This document shows positions 28,801 to 37,560 of a stretch of 64,000 nt of DNA, piece after piece. The stretch is taken from the NCBI GenBank assembly GCA_964035795.1, contig OZ038320.1:28987855-29051854 (forward strand), given 5' to 3'. A model generated the notes under the pieces. That model saw only the letters and a program-made list of their open reading frames with translations, was not told the DNA's origin and searched no databases. Source of the DNA: Pterobdella sp. o SKG-2022. Its lineage: Eukaryota > Annelida > Clitellata > Hirudinida > Piscicolidae. A program made the translations under genes and the position numbers. How positions within the stretch are numbered: the first letter of the stretch is position 1; each line of letters begins with the position of its first letter.

Positions 28801-29160
28801 TGACAGTACTCCACTGTTGAAAAATTAATAATTTTTATTTCTAATATTTTTTGGTAATTCTTATGTCCACTACTGTTCTATAAAATTCAATAATAATTTA
28901 AGTACATAATTATATTGCTTCAACAATCGAAATATATATTTTGATGAAAGTGTTTGATCTATTTGTTCAGATAAAATGAGTGTAAAAAAATAAAGTTAAA
29001 AAAAACAAAAATAAGAATAAATGAGTGCATTTGTGATTTTGAACGGGGTTCTCCAGCAAAAAAGTAGAAGTTATTTGTAAACAATTCATAATAAAGACTC
29101 ACGGGCTGCTGAAGGTGCCGTCAGAAAGATAGAAAACCAAAACCAATGTCTAAGAAGCAT
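4649..29160 (-). CDS. SUEL lectin / CUB-like / sushi transmembrane protein, whole gene model
   Basis: I assembled this multi-exon minus-strand gene from exons that all have GT-AG sites and matching phases: 29160-29103, 28813-28610, 27921-27826, 25321-25172, 24730-24368, 23241-23108, 21181-20770, 14459-14307, optional 14012-13836, 6242-6155 and candidate 4820-4649. The product is about 668 residues, or 609 without the optional exon. In order it has a signal peptide (1-19), a SUEL/galactose-binding lectin domain (about 20-169), an acidic linker with RSKR near 253-256, a CUB-like region (about 291-472), one sushi/CCP domain (473-523), a transmembrane helix (about 584-604) and a short tail. This is a type I membrane layout. 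SUEL lectin domains bind galactose or rhamnose in several families; CUB and CCP modules usually mediate protein contacts. A cell-surface receptor or adhesion role is inference. No named orthologue is recognised. The domain calls come from motif reading only, and the last exon is the weakest part. Confidence 0.8.
6155..6242 (-). CDS. Lectin gene exon 9 or 10: transmembrane helix
   Basis: The acceptor CAACCCCAACAG (phase 1) is followed by about 22 hydrophobic residues (LAVVVAVGVSLGFLLG, then TIALSCL). The basic stop-transfer sequence HLQKR comes next, and the donor AAGAGAAG/GTATGT (strong, phase 2) closes the exon. The phase matches the sushi exon and the optional exon. The segment is much richer in G+C than its surroundings, as expected for coding sequence here. 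It fixes the protein as type I membrane with the C-terminus inside. Confidence 0.75.
7277..7340 (+). repeat. Degenerate copy of dispersed ACTTGATAATGTTAC repeat
   Basis: ACTTGAAAATGTTACTTTG, then TGCTTTGTATCTCAATAAAA, aligns with 25937-26000 at roughly 75 percent by eye. It also resembles the inner arms of the 2373-2564 foldback. It lies in the intron between the juxtamembrane and transmembrane exons of the lectin gene. Confidence 0.4.
13836..14012 (-). CDS. Candidate symmetric exon between sushi and transmembrane exons
   Basis: A 177-base stretch is open through 58 codons, with an acceptor (CATGGTGTAG) and a strong donor (TCAA/GTGAGC), both phase 1. It can therefore be included or skipped without changing the frame. 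It would add a juxtamembrane segment with two cysteines (ESCQSYSKSPFGP and FNHECFLMLAV). No family is recognised. It may be a genuine alternative exon or a chance ORF with plausible splice sites; agreement of both phases with its neighbours favours the former. Confidence 0.45.
14307..14459 (-). CDS. Lectin gene exon 8: sushi/CCP domain
   Basis: This exon encodes one sushi (CCP) module with its four cysteines: HGCSNPHEVLNAEM, then TIKC, FHLAC and NNTWLGTVGNC. The W between the third and fourth cysteines and the phase 1-1 boundaries are typical of CCP modules. The acceptor is CGCCCTACAG. The donor, GAAA/GTTAGA, is weak but keeps phase 1. Confidence 0.8.
17355..17387. repeat. Perfect 14-bp hairpin
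   Basis: AAGCCATGTTACCA and TGGTAACATGGCTT are exact complements around the 5-base loop TGGCG. It lies deep in the largest-but-one lectin-gene intron. It could be a small-RNA hairpin or the remnant of an inverted repeat; nothing else supports either. Confidence 0.5.
19257..19351 (+). repeat. Three tandem copies of a 31-32-bp unit
   Basis: TTTCAATGTAACAAAAATAT followed by TCAAGCATGA is repeated twice almost exactly, with a third diverged copy. Intronic, no coding. Confidence 0.85.
20770..21181 (-). CDS. Lectin gene exon 7: second half of the CUB-like domain
   Basis: A 412-base open exon beginning after the strong acceptor CTCCTTCTACAG (phase 0) and ending at CAAG/GTATTT (phase 1). It encodes cysteines in SHCIAQ and SFCINGNSS, then FRSKHHVVNITLSRL, which resembles the CUB strand with S-x-x-N-x-V-x-I, and ends with FLFHWFLLIRLQ. 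It joins directly to the sushi domain (VHGCSNP). A stretch of about 40 polar residues before the final strand is longer than in typical CUB domains, so I call it CUB-like. The first 60 codons lie upstream of the first in-frame ATG, so an ATG-only ORF scan would miss them. Confidence 0.75.
21200..21310 (+). repeat. G-rich imperfect repeat beside a splice acceptor
   Basis: The plus strand carries repeated GGGTTGGTGGGTGTAGGAT-type units with four or more GGG runs spaced 5-8 bases apart, compatible with a G-quadruplex. On the transcribed minus strand this is a C-rich pyrimidine block ending about 25 bases before the acceptor of lectin exon 7 (21181), so it may extend the polypyrimidine tract. Confidence 0.6.
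23108..23241 (-). CDS. Lectin gene exon 6: first half of a CUB-like domain
   Basis: The acceptor, TTTATCGCAG, is strong and phase 1. The exon encodes NVVCAIKVTAGRGQSISM, which resembles the first cysteine strand of CUB domains (C-x-x-x-I-x-A-x-x-GQ-x-I). It ends at CACAG/GTTGGC in phase 0. The donor is not strong, but it is the one that matches the phase 0 acceptor of the next exon at 21181. Confidence 0.7.
23773..23888. repeat. (AAT)n microsatellite
   Basis: Imperfect AAT/AAC repeat in the intron between lectin exons 5 and 6. Ile-rich frames across it are artefacts. Confidence 0.9.
24368..24730 (-). CDS. Lectin gene exon 5: acidic linker with furin-like site
   Basis: A 363-base exon with a good acceptor (CGCTATTCAG) and a very strong donor (GCAT/GTAAGT), both ends phase 1. 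It continues from the lectin domain (MQVEYLTRETC) into a low-homology linker with a run of four aspartates, many Tyr and His, and RKNRSKRD. R-S-K-R fits the furin consensus R-x-K/R-R, so the ectodomain may be cleaved between the lectin and CUB-like parts; this is inference. The exon's 3' part is hydrophobic (VLFHNFILPIFPTA) and leads into the next exon. Confidence 0.75.
25172..25321 (-). CDS. Lectin gene exon 4: C-terminal half of SUEL lectin domain
   Basis: This exon encodes GCYHDVTMILGAVCDGKVEC, then EPCPRDLISYLNVSFRC. The C-x-GK-x-x-C, the DPCP-like EPCP and the final YL-x-V-x-x-C are conserved features of SUEL/galactose-binding lectin domains. Joined to exon 3 it restores the continuous motif YGHLGCYHDV. 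The acceptor is TTCGAAG and the donor is CAAG/GTTGTT, both phase 1. Confidence 0.85.
25937..26000 (+). repeat. Dispersed repeat copy, ACTTGATAATGTTAC type
   Basis: ACTTGATAATGTTACTTTGC, then AATGAAAAGCTTTGTAATTA, is related to 7277-7340 and to the inner arms of the foldback at 2373-2564 through the shared GAAAAGCTTxGT block. Intronic in the lectin gene. Confidence 0.4.
27395..27647. repeat. 19-bp minisatellite in lectin-gene intron
   Basis: About 13 tandem units of ACATAAACAAGAGAAAAAC, two of them shortened. Because 19 is not divisible by three, a stop-free unit gives long open frames in all three minus-strand frames (Phe/Cys/Val/Leu-rich); none is a gene. It begins about 180 bases past the donor of lectin exon 3. 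Confidence 0.97.
27826..27921 (-). CDS. Lectin gene exon 3: SUEL lectin core, YGRM motif
   Basis: This exon encodes the central part of a SUEL-type lectin domain, VEVIMVESAFYGRMREGRC and then SKSYGHL. The A-x-YGR signature followed by a cysteine is the hallmark of the family. The acceptor is TGTACAG (weak pyrimidine tract) and the donor is TTTAG/GTAAAG (strong); both ends are phase 1. An alternative acceptor at an upstream AAG keeps the frame open but does not fit the phase of exon 2. Confidence 0.85.
28610..28813 (-). CDS. Lectin gene exon 2: start of SUEL lectin domain with Asn-rich insertion
   Basis: The acceptor reads TTTTTCAACAG and the donor CCAG/GTGGGT; both ends are phase 1. The exon opens with EYCQFENFNPSC, which resembles the first conserved cysteine block of SUEL lectin domains. 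It then runs into about 35 residues rich in Asn with some Lys, Ile and His, encoded by an imperfect AAT/AAC tract, before returning to ordinary sequence (NVTAHHDKISTEP). The normal spacing between this cysteine block and the following VIMVESAFYGRM strand is only a few residues, so about 60 extra residues sit inside the domain. A shorter splice form that removes the tract is possible, but I see no strong internal donor. Confidence 0.65.
29103..29160 (-). CDS. Lectin gene exon 1: start codon and signal peptide
   Basis: This exon encodes MLLRHWFWFSIFLTAPSAA, a textbook signal peptide: a basic residue near the start, a hydrophobic core, and small residues (S-A-A) at the cleavage end. The ATG is in good context, with A at -3. 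A strong donor, GCCC followed by GTGAGT, ends the exon in phase 1, which matches the phase 1 acceptor of the exon at 28813. It is too short to stand out as an ORF. I chose it because it supplies exactly the missing N-terminus, in the right orientation and phase, 289 bases upstream of the next exon. Confidence 0.75.
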
Positions 29161-29169
29161 CTTCGTGTT

Positions 29170-29240
29170 CGCCTGGTTTTAAATATTACAACTATTGTAT
29201 GGTTGTTGCAACGGTGAGCCACTGGATTGGGGGTTTTATT
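29170..29240 (-). promoter_or_regulatory. Possible promoter elements of the lectin gene
   Basis: Reading toward the ATG at 29160, the minus strand carries a CCAAT box (29230-29226) and an AT-rich TATTTAAA-like element near 29185-29177. The second is very close to the start codon, so it may be 5' UTR rather than a TATA box. Support is positional only. Confidence 0.25.
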
Positions 29241-29735
29241 TATGGTTTCCAATATCTTCAAAAAGCAACTTGTCAACTTTTAAAAGCAAGAGTTGATTTT
29301 TTTTTGTGGGTATATGAGAGAAGCAATTATTTATCTTCGTTTCCAGATTTTTGGCTCATGGAATTTTAATATTATAAATTATATTGTTGTTTTTATTTTT
29401 ATCTTTTTTTTGTTCATTTTTTCAGCATTATTATCTTCATTATTATTTTTAATTCTCATTTTTTGCATTTCTCAATACATATTAATCAAAAACTCCGAAA
29501 AAACCAACTTTATTGAACACCTATTGGCGGCAAGTATGCCACAAATATTTTCCAAACGCCTTAACACTATCCTCCACTCTATTATCTTTCTCCATCGGAT
29601 AAGATTTGGCAAGCTTAAATCAGAATAAAAAGTGAATTAAAAACGTCCTATACATCAAATGAGTAAAAAGTCATCTTGCACTTTATATAAATATATATAT
29701 ATACATACAAACATATATATATACTTTCATACATA

Positions 29736-29935
29736 NNNNNNNNNNNNNNNNNNNNNNNNNNNNNNNNNNNNNNNNNNNNNNNNNNNNNNNNNNNNNNNNN
29801 NNNNNNNNNNNNNNNNNNNNNNNNNNNNNNNNNNNNNNNNNNNNNNNNNNNNNNNNNNNNNNNNNNNNNNNNNNNNNNNNNNNNNNNNNNNNNNNNNNNN
29901 NNNNNNNNNNNNNNNNNNNNNNNNNNNNNNNNNNN
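29736..29935. other. Assembly gap of 200 N
   Basis: Exactly 200 N, flanked on the left by TATA/TACA simple sequence and on the right by ATATATG. The round size suggests a placeholder, and the true sequence is probably a simple repeat. Confidence 0.99.
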
Positions 29936-30059
29936 ATATATGTCGTATGCCTAAATGCAGCTTCGGAATGCCATTGTGTTTTATATGTCAAGCACTTTTT
30001 GAATTATTTATTCATACTTTTAACGCTCAATTCTGCGTGTTGTTTTAGTTTATAGGTGA

Positions 30060-32030
30060 TGTATGGCTGAGTGTTGTATTTTTTTTTTGATTTTTTTTTT
30101 TTTGCTGTTGGATTTATTTTTTTGATAGTTTTTTTCATTCATACTCATGAAATTTTTTACATACTTTTTGATCATTATTTATTTTTTAAGTTTTTGACTT
30201 CATAATTAATTTCTACTTCCAGACTTTTTCATTACTTTTTCACCGTCTTTGTCAGATTTTTATTTAAAGCTTTCGTCTCGTTTTTTCTGCTTTGAATCCA
30301 TGTAGAAAACGTGTTTAAAACTTCTCCGAATGAGCTGTTAATGGAAAGTTTTGGTTTTTTTTCAAACATGACAAAAAAAATACGTTTTTTTTGGATTTTA
30401 ATAAACAAAATGAATTGAAAATGATCACTCAGTATAAAAAATTTTGTCTTCATATTAGTTACTTATTGAAATTTATATAGCTTTTGCAGAACATTTGAGT
30501 TTTGCATAATTTCAAAGATTGTTTTCACAAATAAATTTATCTTAAGTTAATTTTTAAAAGACTTAAAGCGTGTTTTGAAAAGATTAAAAATAAGAAGGTT
30601 TAATAAGTTTAATGGAAAAGGTGCTAGAATGTGATCCCTTATAATTTGGAAGCATAACGATCAATCCTCTTCAGTTCAAAAGACTTCTCTTAATTTTCTC
30701 ATGCTCACATTTATTTGAGAGTCTTTGTGTTGGGTCTGCATTAAAATCATCAAAAAGTTTTCACGGTGAAGTATTACTATTTTATAGTTTTATTTGAATA
30801 ATTCAAAAAAAATAGATTAAATTTTTCAAATAGTGACAGAAAAGGCTTATTCAAGTCAAAAGAAGTTGCATTTAATATACAAGTTAATAATCATATGTCA
30901 TTGCATGTTATGCGTCATGGGCTGTCATCAGACGTGGAAAATTCTATGAGTATTATAACTATCTAGTACTAGAAATGATTTTTAGAGTTTTTAATATCTT
31001 ATTTAGTAATATTTGAAACTTTTTATTTTGTTTTTATTTTATATGTAATATATTTTTTGTGCGAAATTTGAAAAAGTTTTTTTATAAGGCTTAAAAACAA
31101 GAAATATTATGTTTGATGTGTTTACAAGTGATTACGGACTTTTGAAGGTGGCAAATTAAACAGAAATAATTCCGTATACGTAGGGTTGGGGGATTAGTTA
31201 AAAGGGGTGAGAACCAAAAAGTGCGGTTGGCTACATGGTGTATGAACCAATGGGATTCATGAAGTGGTTTGATGAAGAAAAAACTACATGGTCAAAATTA
31301 TCGTGTCCAAGCCAAAGTCTTATGGTTGTGAAGCGATACGGATGATTGAGTTTGGTATGAAAGAAGTGGTAGTAGTCAACGTGGGAAATATTAGCAACAT
31401 AAGTTTAAAGTTTCTGCTATTTTCATACAAGTTGTAGTAGTTTTGGTTTGGAAATAAAGAGATGATGCATTTTGTGTTGTAAAGAACAACGTCCATACTT
31501 TTTTTACTTGGATATAAGAATGATAAATTTTCAACTTTAAATAAATTAAGTGAAAACTTGAAAACCATTTACATTTTTTCCTTATTAGGGTAAGTTATGT
31601 GAAATTTTGAGAGTTTTATACATAAGTTTGAGTTTTAAGACTACCTTTAAAACTATGCGTTACTTTAAGTTGCATTCAAAAAGTTGAGCATGCCTCGTTA
31701 CAAACATCACTGCTATTTTAGAATTTTAACATCAATTGATTTTGTGAGAACCAATCACTGCAAGGCACAAGATAGTGTGATATTCCATTAAGGGTAGGTT
31801 TAAGGTCAAAGTATTAAAAATGATTTAATATCAAATGATTAGACGATTGATTGAGAAAATGCAAACATTCATTTTCACTCCATGGCAATTGATCTCCATA
31901 AAATGACAAAAAAGTAATTAAGTTTTGAAAAATAATGTCCGAATTAATGTGATTAATACCGTGTTATTTAATTACTGTTATCGAAGACTAAGAAATTCTT
32001 AGTATCTTGTGAAATTCGTTCCAAGTTTAT
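30060..32030. other. AT-rich intergenic DNA, no supported feature
   Basis: No splice-supported exon or recognisable element was found. A slightly G-rich patch at 31140-31330 contains a 36-codon plus-strand frame (VYEPMGFMKWFDEEKTTWSK and on) that ends at a TGA near 31348. It could be an old transposon scrap but is not identifiable. Confidence 0.4.
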
Positions 32031-32039
32031 TTTCATCAC

Positions 32040-32158
32040 ATAACATAAAGATTGCAACAGAGGTTCTGAAGACGATACCCAAACCAGGATTCGAGCCCCT
32101 GTACTTTGTAACTATCATCAGATTTAAACGCTCTCCCATCTAAACCATCTGTGCAATC
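32040..32158 (-). mobile_element. tRNA-derived SINE fragment
   Basis: The minus strand reads GATGGTTTAGATGGGAGAGC (A-box-like) and, about 35 bases on, GGGCTCGAATCCTGG (B-box-like), then a tail CGTCTTCAGAACCTC. The pol III boxes are clear but the cloverleaf is degenerate, so a SINE head is more likely than a working tRNA. Confidence 0.55.
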
Positions 32159-34846
32159 AATAAATTTATATAAGACTCTGCAGCATGCAAGATAAAACAA
32201 CGAAGCAAGCGTTAAATAGGTCTTATAGGGTGATTTCTTTAGTTTCAATAGTTTTAAAATTTCAGTTTGCTCTATAAATTTTATAACATTAAATATTTAT
32301 GTTACTCATTTCCTACTAACTTCATAGTGTTCTTGATAATATAGTAAAATTTCAACCAATCTCACTTCATTATGTGACTTTTGAGCTAAAAACTTTTGAA
32401 TCGAGAGATTTTTAAAAATTAATTACTTTTTATTCGCTAGAGTCTCAAAATTAAGAAGCAGTTTCTTCATGAATTCAATATTTCGTAAACTTTTCCAGGC
32501 ATTTATAAATTATATTTTCGTACTTTCCAGTTTTTCAGTATATGTGAATTGAAAAATTATGTTTTTTCTGAAAAACTCAAACTTTGATTTTATTCGATGA
32601 ATTTCTTTTCCAAAGTTTCAAGCAAAAATATTTTATATAGCGCCTCTTCACATTCTTCAGAAACGTTCAGCTATGAACTACTTTAAAAAGAATTTTTTAG
32701 AGATTGTTAGTGAAAAATCTCTTGAAAGATTCAAGACGAGAATGCAGAAATACCAAAATTACGTCATATTTTAAAATTCCTCAAACCTTGTGTCAGTTTT
32801 TGAAATCTAAACATGGTGTTGGTTGTCAATAACTTAGGTGAATTTTTCGTCAATTTCATCATCCATAAACCTTTAAACGTACGAATAAGAACGAAAATCA
32901 ATTCAAAAACTAAACAAATAAATAAAATAAATACCTAAAAAGTATTTCGGAAATTAAAAAACCCATCAATAACTATAGAGTTTTTTATATTTTATCTTGA
33001 TTCGCTTCTAATCAATCTTACAAAACTCGGGGCAGCTTTTCAGAAGCAATAAAATTACTTTAGCGAGGCTCACACAGATCGCTACCTAAAAACTCCGTGA
33101 TTAATTTCACCTTTTATCCGAAAGAAATTAATTCTCTATTAATTTCATGTTTTAAACACACTTAAATTATTGATTTTGTAAGTAGGCTTCTGAAGCAATT
33201 TTAAACTCTTCTACCACCAAAAAGCTATATAAGGCTCAACTATAGCGATGCTTATCATGTAATGCTCAATAGTGGATAAAGATGATGACAGCACTGAAGC
33301 TGAAAAGCTATCATTCACATCAATTTTTCAATGTTGAATATCATTTTATCATACATGTATGACATTATTTTGAGCTATTCCATGTATAAGGTGCATGCTT
33401 GGTTTGAAATAATACTTCTTGTTATGGGTTTTATTTGATGGCGTGTGTTGAAGTAACGTAGCTTTGAGAAGAAATATTTGGTTTTTATTACGTCGTTTAT
33501 TTTGAAGCTTTTCGAAAAAATTTTTTTGAAATAGTTGGTAATTATATTGGATATATCATATTCAATTTTGCGTGATTGAAAAAGCAATGAAGTGAAAAAA
33601 GTTTTTATTAATATATGGAGACTAATTTACAACTTGGACCTATATGATGCAAAGATTTGAAATTTTCCTGTATAAAAACTTAAAACATATGATAAGTTTT
33701 TTATTTCATATAATATATGCTTTATAAAACAAGGATACTAAAAAATTCAATTTAAACTAACATGCCTAGCGTAATCAATTCTATTTGCTATTAAATATAT
33801 ATTATCTAGTCTAAAAACTTAGTCTGAAAGTCTATAGTCTATAATAACATTTGTTGTTCTATTGTTTCTTAAAAATTTCAGCCATTTTTACATGATTATG
33901 TAACCGTTAATTTTAATTTGTTGAAAGACTGTCAGTGATGGAGAGCCTAGGAAAAAGAAAAAATGTCTATCAAAATCAACATCAAAGTTTGAAGATTCTA
34001 ATTAAATGAGTTTTGAAATGAATTGCCGTGATGGAGTCATGGTAGGAGTTTGTGAAAAATTATGCGTTTTTTAGAGCATTTATAACTTTTATGAACAACC
34101 ATCAAAAATGTGAAATTTAATTTCACAATTCAAATTACCGTATATTTTTATTACAGTAAAAAATTTAGTTTCAAATAAACGGGCCAGCAAGGTTTTGCTT
34201 TATACACGGGATTAAAATCGACCATATTGCATGCGATTTGAGAGTTTCAAATGTTTCAGTGAATGGGTTTCATGCTATACATATTAAAACATGTCAAGAA
34301 CAAATTCTCTTTTTTTTGGTTTTAGGAATTAAAAACAAAAGCACAAGAGTTAAATGCAGCCAAATGCAGTCAATTTTTGTGAAAAGATTCAAAATAGATT
34401 TTCTATGAAAAGATTGTTGATTTTTTCTAAAAAGGTTGATGTGATGGAAAATGCTTTTAATGCTAATCTACAATACTTTGAGGGAAATATTATTTATTTT
34501 TATATTCAAGTCACATTTCTACTGTTTAAACTACTTTTCTCTGTAAACTTGTATGGAAATTAGACAAATTCGACAAAAAATCTTTCAAAAAATTCAGGTA
34601 GTGATTATTTAAAGTTTTTCAATCGAAAACTTTGAAAATAATTATACGCCATCAATTTCTGAAAAATTTTTAAACGAAATTTTTTTTTTAAGTTTATAAA
34701 GTTTGAATAATTTATAAATTATTTTATTGAATTCGAAAAAAATTTATATAAATAAAAAACTATGGAATATAACCGAAATTTAAAAATTTTATTTGATAGA
34801 GAATCTCAGATAACCAATCATAACTCAACAAGACTATAATGGCTAT

Positions 34847-35015
34847 TCAACATTGAAGCACGTTAACGCATAAATTAACGTATTTCAAAGCTTTCTTGGC
34901 ATTCACCGCGTGCCTTAATAGTAAAGAGAACATCAAGGCAGCGCTGTGAACCCGTGGAAAGCCACGACGTATTCTTGCTTCTGTTTCTTCTCCTGCATCG
35001 GCATTGAGGCTTTTT
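34847..35015 (-). other. G+C-rich patch with 50-codon open frame
   Basis: On the minus strand the frame GEETEARIRRGFPRVHSAAL, then MFSLLLRHAVNAKKALKYVN, is open for about 50 codons and ends at TGA (34847-34849). A possible acceptor (GCCGATGCAG) lies at its start. Base composition stands out from its surroundings. No family is recognised. It may be an exon or a repeat fragment. Confidence 0.25.
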
Positions 35016-35611
35016 TAGGAATTAAGTGTTTGAATCATTATGTTTTCCATTATGTTCCTTTAGTGAATTTAGAATCAGTATTTTTTTTATGAAACAAATA
35101 AATGGTTAGGTACAAAAAAATTGTAAAAGGCTTATAATATAGAGCAATTGATAGAAATACTTTGTAAAAATGGATCGAGTTAGTCTGGTGTCAATAAACT
35201 TTGTGCCAGTCAACTGAATTACGATTAAAATGAATATAAAGTAAAAATAAATAAGATTTATACGTTGAACGAAGCTGCATTGAGAGATCACAAGAGATAG
35301 ATCTCAGACTGGCAGCGGGTTGAAGATATGCACCTCAGATGAAAAGGGATTTCGACCTGTCAATAAATCACTCAAAAAATAGCGAAACATAGTGACGTAA
35401 ACAATCTATAATCAAATTTGAAGACCTTACCGAAAAACTTGGGTATTATACTTCTGTGTAACGAAGTTTCATGAAGGTAAACTAGTTTTATCAATTATTA
35501 AAAGCATTTCCGTAACTCTAACCTTTGAGAAAAACCAAAAATTAAAGTTGAATTAAATTATTAATACGAAAAAACTCTTTGAAAATTACCAAGAAAAATG
35601 TGTCTCGAGGA

Positions 35612-35710
35612 AAAACAAGGCGGTCGCCGCGCATATTAGCCTGTATATATTTCCCTCTCTTGCCCTCTCTTCCTTTTCTTTCTCTCTATTTTTTTTTATT
35701 TTTTTGCAAC
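35612..35710 (+). other. CpG-rich block followed by TATATAT and a pyrimidine tract
   Basis: GGCGGTCGCCGCGC is followed by TGTATATATTTCCC and about 50 bases of almost pure C/T ending in GCAACAG. This is unusual for the region. It could be a promoter-like element, or a pyrimidine tract plus acceptor of an unseen exon; neither is confirmed. Confidence 0.2.
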
Positions 35711-37439
35711 AGCAGTTTTTCACGATTTTCATTTTTTTAATTTTTTAGCGAGCATTAAAAGTTCGTCAACTAGCTATATTACTATAATGCATTTTTGAGT
35801 CTGTGAGTTTGTCCCGAAAACTGAAGGCCTTTGGAAACCTCCATTTATTTTGAAAAATGCATTTTATTGAAATTTCATAAAAAATAGAAAAATCACAGAA
35901 ACTAAAAAAGCTAAAATATTGACAAAATCCTTTTTCATATAAAAAAAAATTGGGATAATTTTCAGCAGAAGTTTTCACAAAAGTTTTCCTGGAATGCAAG
36001 CGTTATTGAAATGATATAATAAAACATAACTAACAGAATACAAAGTATTACTCATTCATAAAGCTATTCAGGATACTGAATAATGTAAAAGCTTTTATTT
36101 CTGAAATTCTTCTCAGCACCCATACATAACCCTACACGAAAACCTGAATAGAACGGAATTATTTTAACTTTAAAATATACCCCAATTTTCACTTTTTTGA
36201 TATAATAGCATATTCTAAAGTTTTTTTCTCATATTTGGTCATTCAACATTCTCGACTGGGCTTCAGTTGCTTTTGTCATTTTAAATAAACTCTTTGACAG
36301 ATTCTCACAATACTTTTTATTTTAAGTAGAGTTTTCTATTTGCCCGTTTTTTTTTGAGTGGGCTTTTCACTGAGCTAATACCCTTGTCGGATCTCAACTT
36401 CTACGTTACCATTTCAAAAGTGTCATTCAAGAGACCACGCTAAAAGAATTATTTTTTTATTAGCCATTCTTTACACTTCTGCTTGACAGCCAGAAAAACT
36501 TTTTTATAAACCTTGAAATATTTTTTTCTTTTAGCATATCAAAATAGCGGCAGTGTTTTCAACAAAAAATTGACTATTCGAAGACTATTATCAAACTTCT
36601 TACGTTTCATTTTATTTCTACAACATTCAAAAAAATTTCTCAAAGTTCATTAACTGACTCTAAGCTTACTCAAATATGCTAAAAACTTACCCTCTAGAGC
36701 ATTTTAAAAAATCTACATTTAATTGTGAATTAAATCAGAAAAGCACATAAAATGACGAGGTGATACGGTGAAGAAACGTTGTAACGAGATACAATAAAGC
36801 TGTAATTGCGCCAAAAAAAAACTCTTGCAGTCCTCTTTCACTTGTCGTTTCAGATGCTTATCCTTATTAAAAACTTCACCCACGTTGTCACAATATTATT
36901 ATTACTATAATAAAGTTGATAATGATAATGTAGAAAATAGAATAATATTAACATCATTGACTTATTTTGGTTATTTTGATTTTGTTAATTTAAATGATGT
37001 CTTTTACTTCAACAAAAAAATGAATGTAAGATGTGAAAACAACTCTGAAAAGAATAAAAAAGTGAAAAAATAATTAATTCTTTTTCAGTTTTGTTGAATG
37101 AAAACTATCAACTCTAAAATTCGAAACTTTATGAAATTTCTGTATATAAATACTATGAGTAAGTGAACAAACCTGAAAACTAAATTAATAAAAGGCACAC
37201 AGACTGCATATCAGCAGCATTACAAATTGATCCAGCATTGGTTTGAACGATAGCCAGTTAGCAGCTATTTTCTGAGCTCAGTCTTAGATATAAACATCCT
37301 CAAATCCAAAAAAGAACATAGAGTGTGACCCATTGAAGTTTCGACAGCTATTCAAACACAATGTAGTTACTCGTAAGACTATGAACTTTTATATATTTTG
37401 CTACTCGTGATTGTTGAGAAGCCGGCCAGGATTACTAGT

Positions 37440-37560
37440 TGTAGCAGGTTGGATTGCAAAAGAGCCTTGGAGGTAGCATTTACAATCTTTAAGCTGAACA
37501 ATAGTAAGGCCGTCTGGTCGTTTGCCGTCACCTCGGTCAAGACCTAAAGATTCTGACTGT
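37440..37560 (-). mobile_element. Scrap of a LINE-associated ORF
   Basis: The minus strand encodes LGLDRGDGKRPDGLTIVQLK. From memory, a GKRPDG-L/M-T motif recurs in LINE-related ORFs of marine invertebrates and fish. The rest is degenerate. Recognised from one motif only. Confidence 0.35.

Noticed and set aside
29293..29628. Plus-strand hydrophobic ORF of 111 codons
   Set aside because: Phe/Ile-rich translation of T-rich DNA, with no signal of selection or homology. It lies just upstream of the lectin gene on the other strand.
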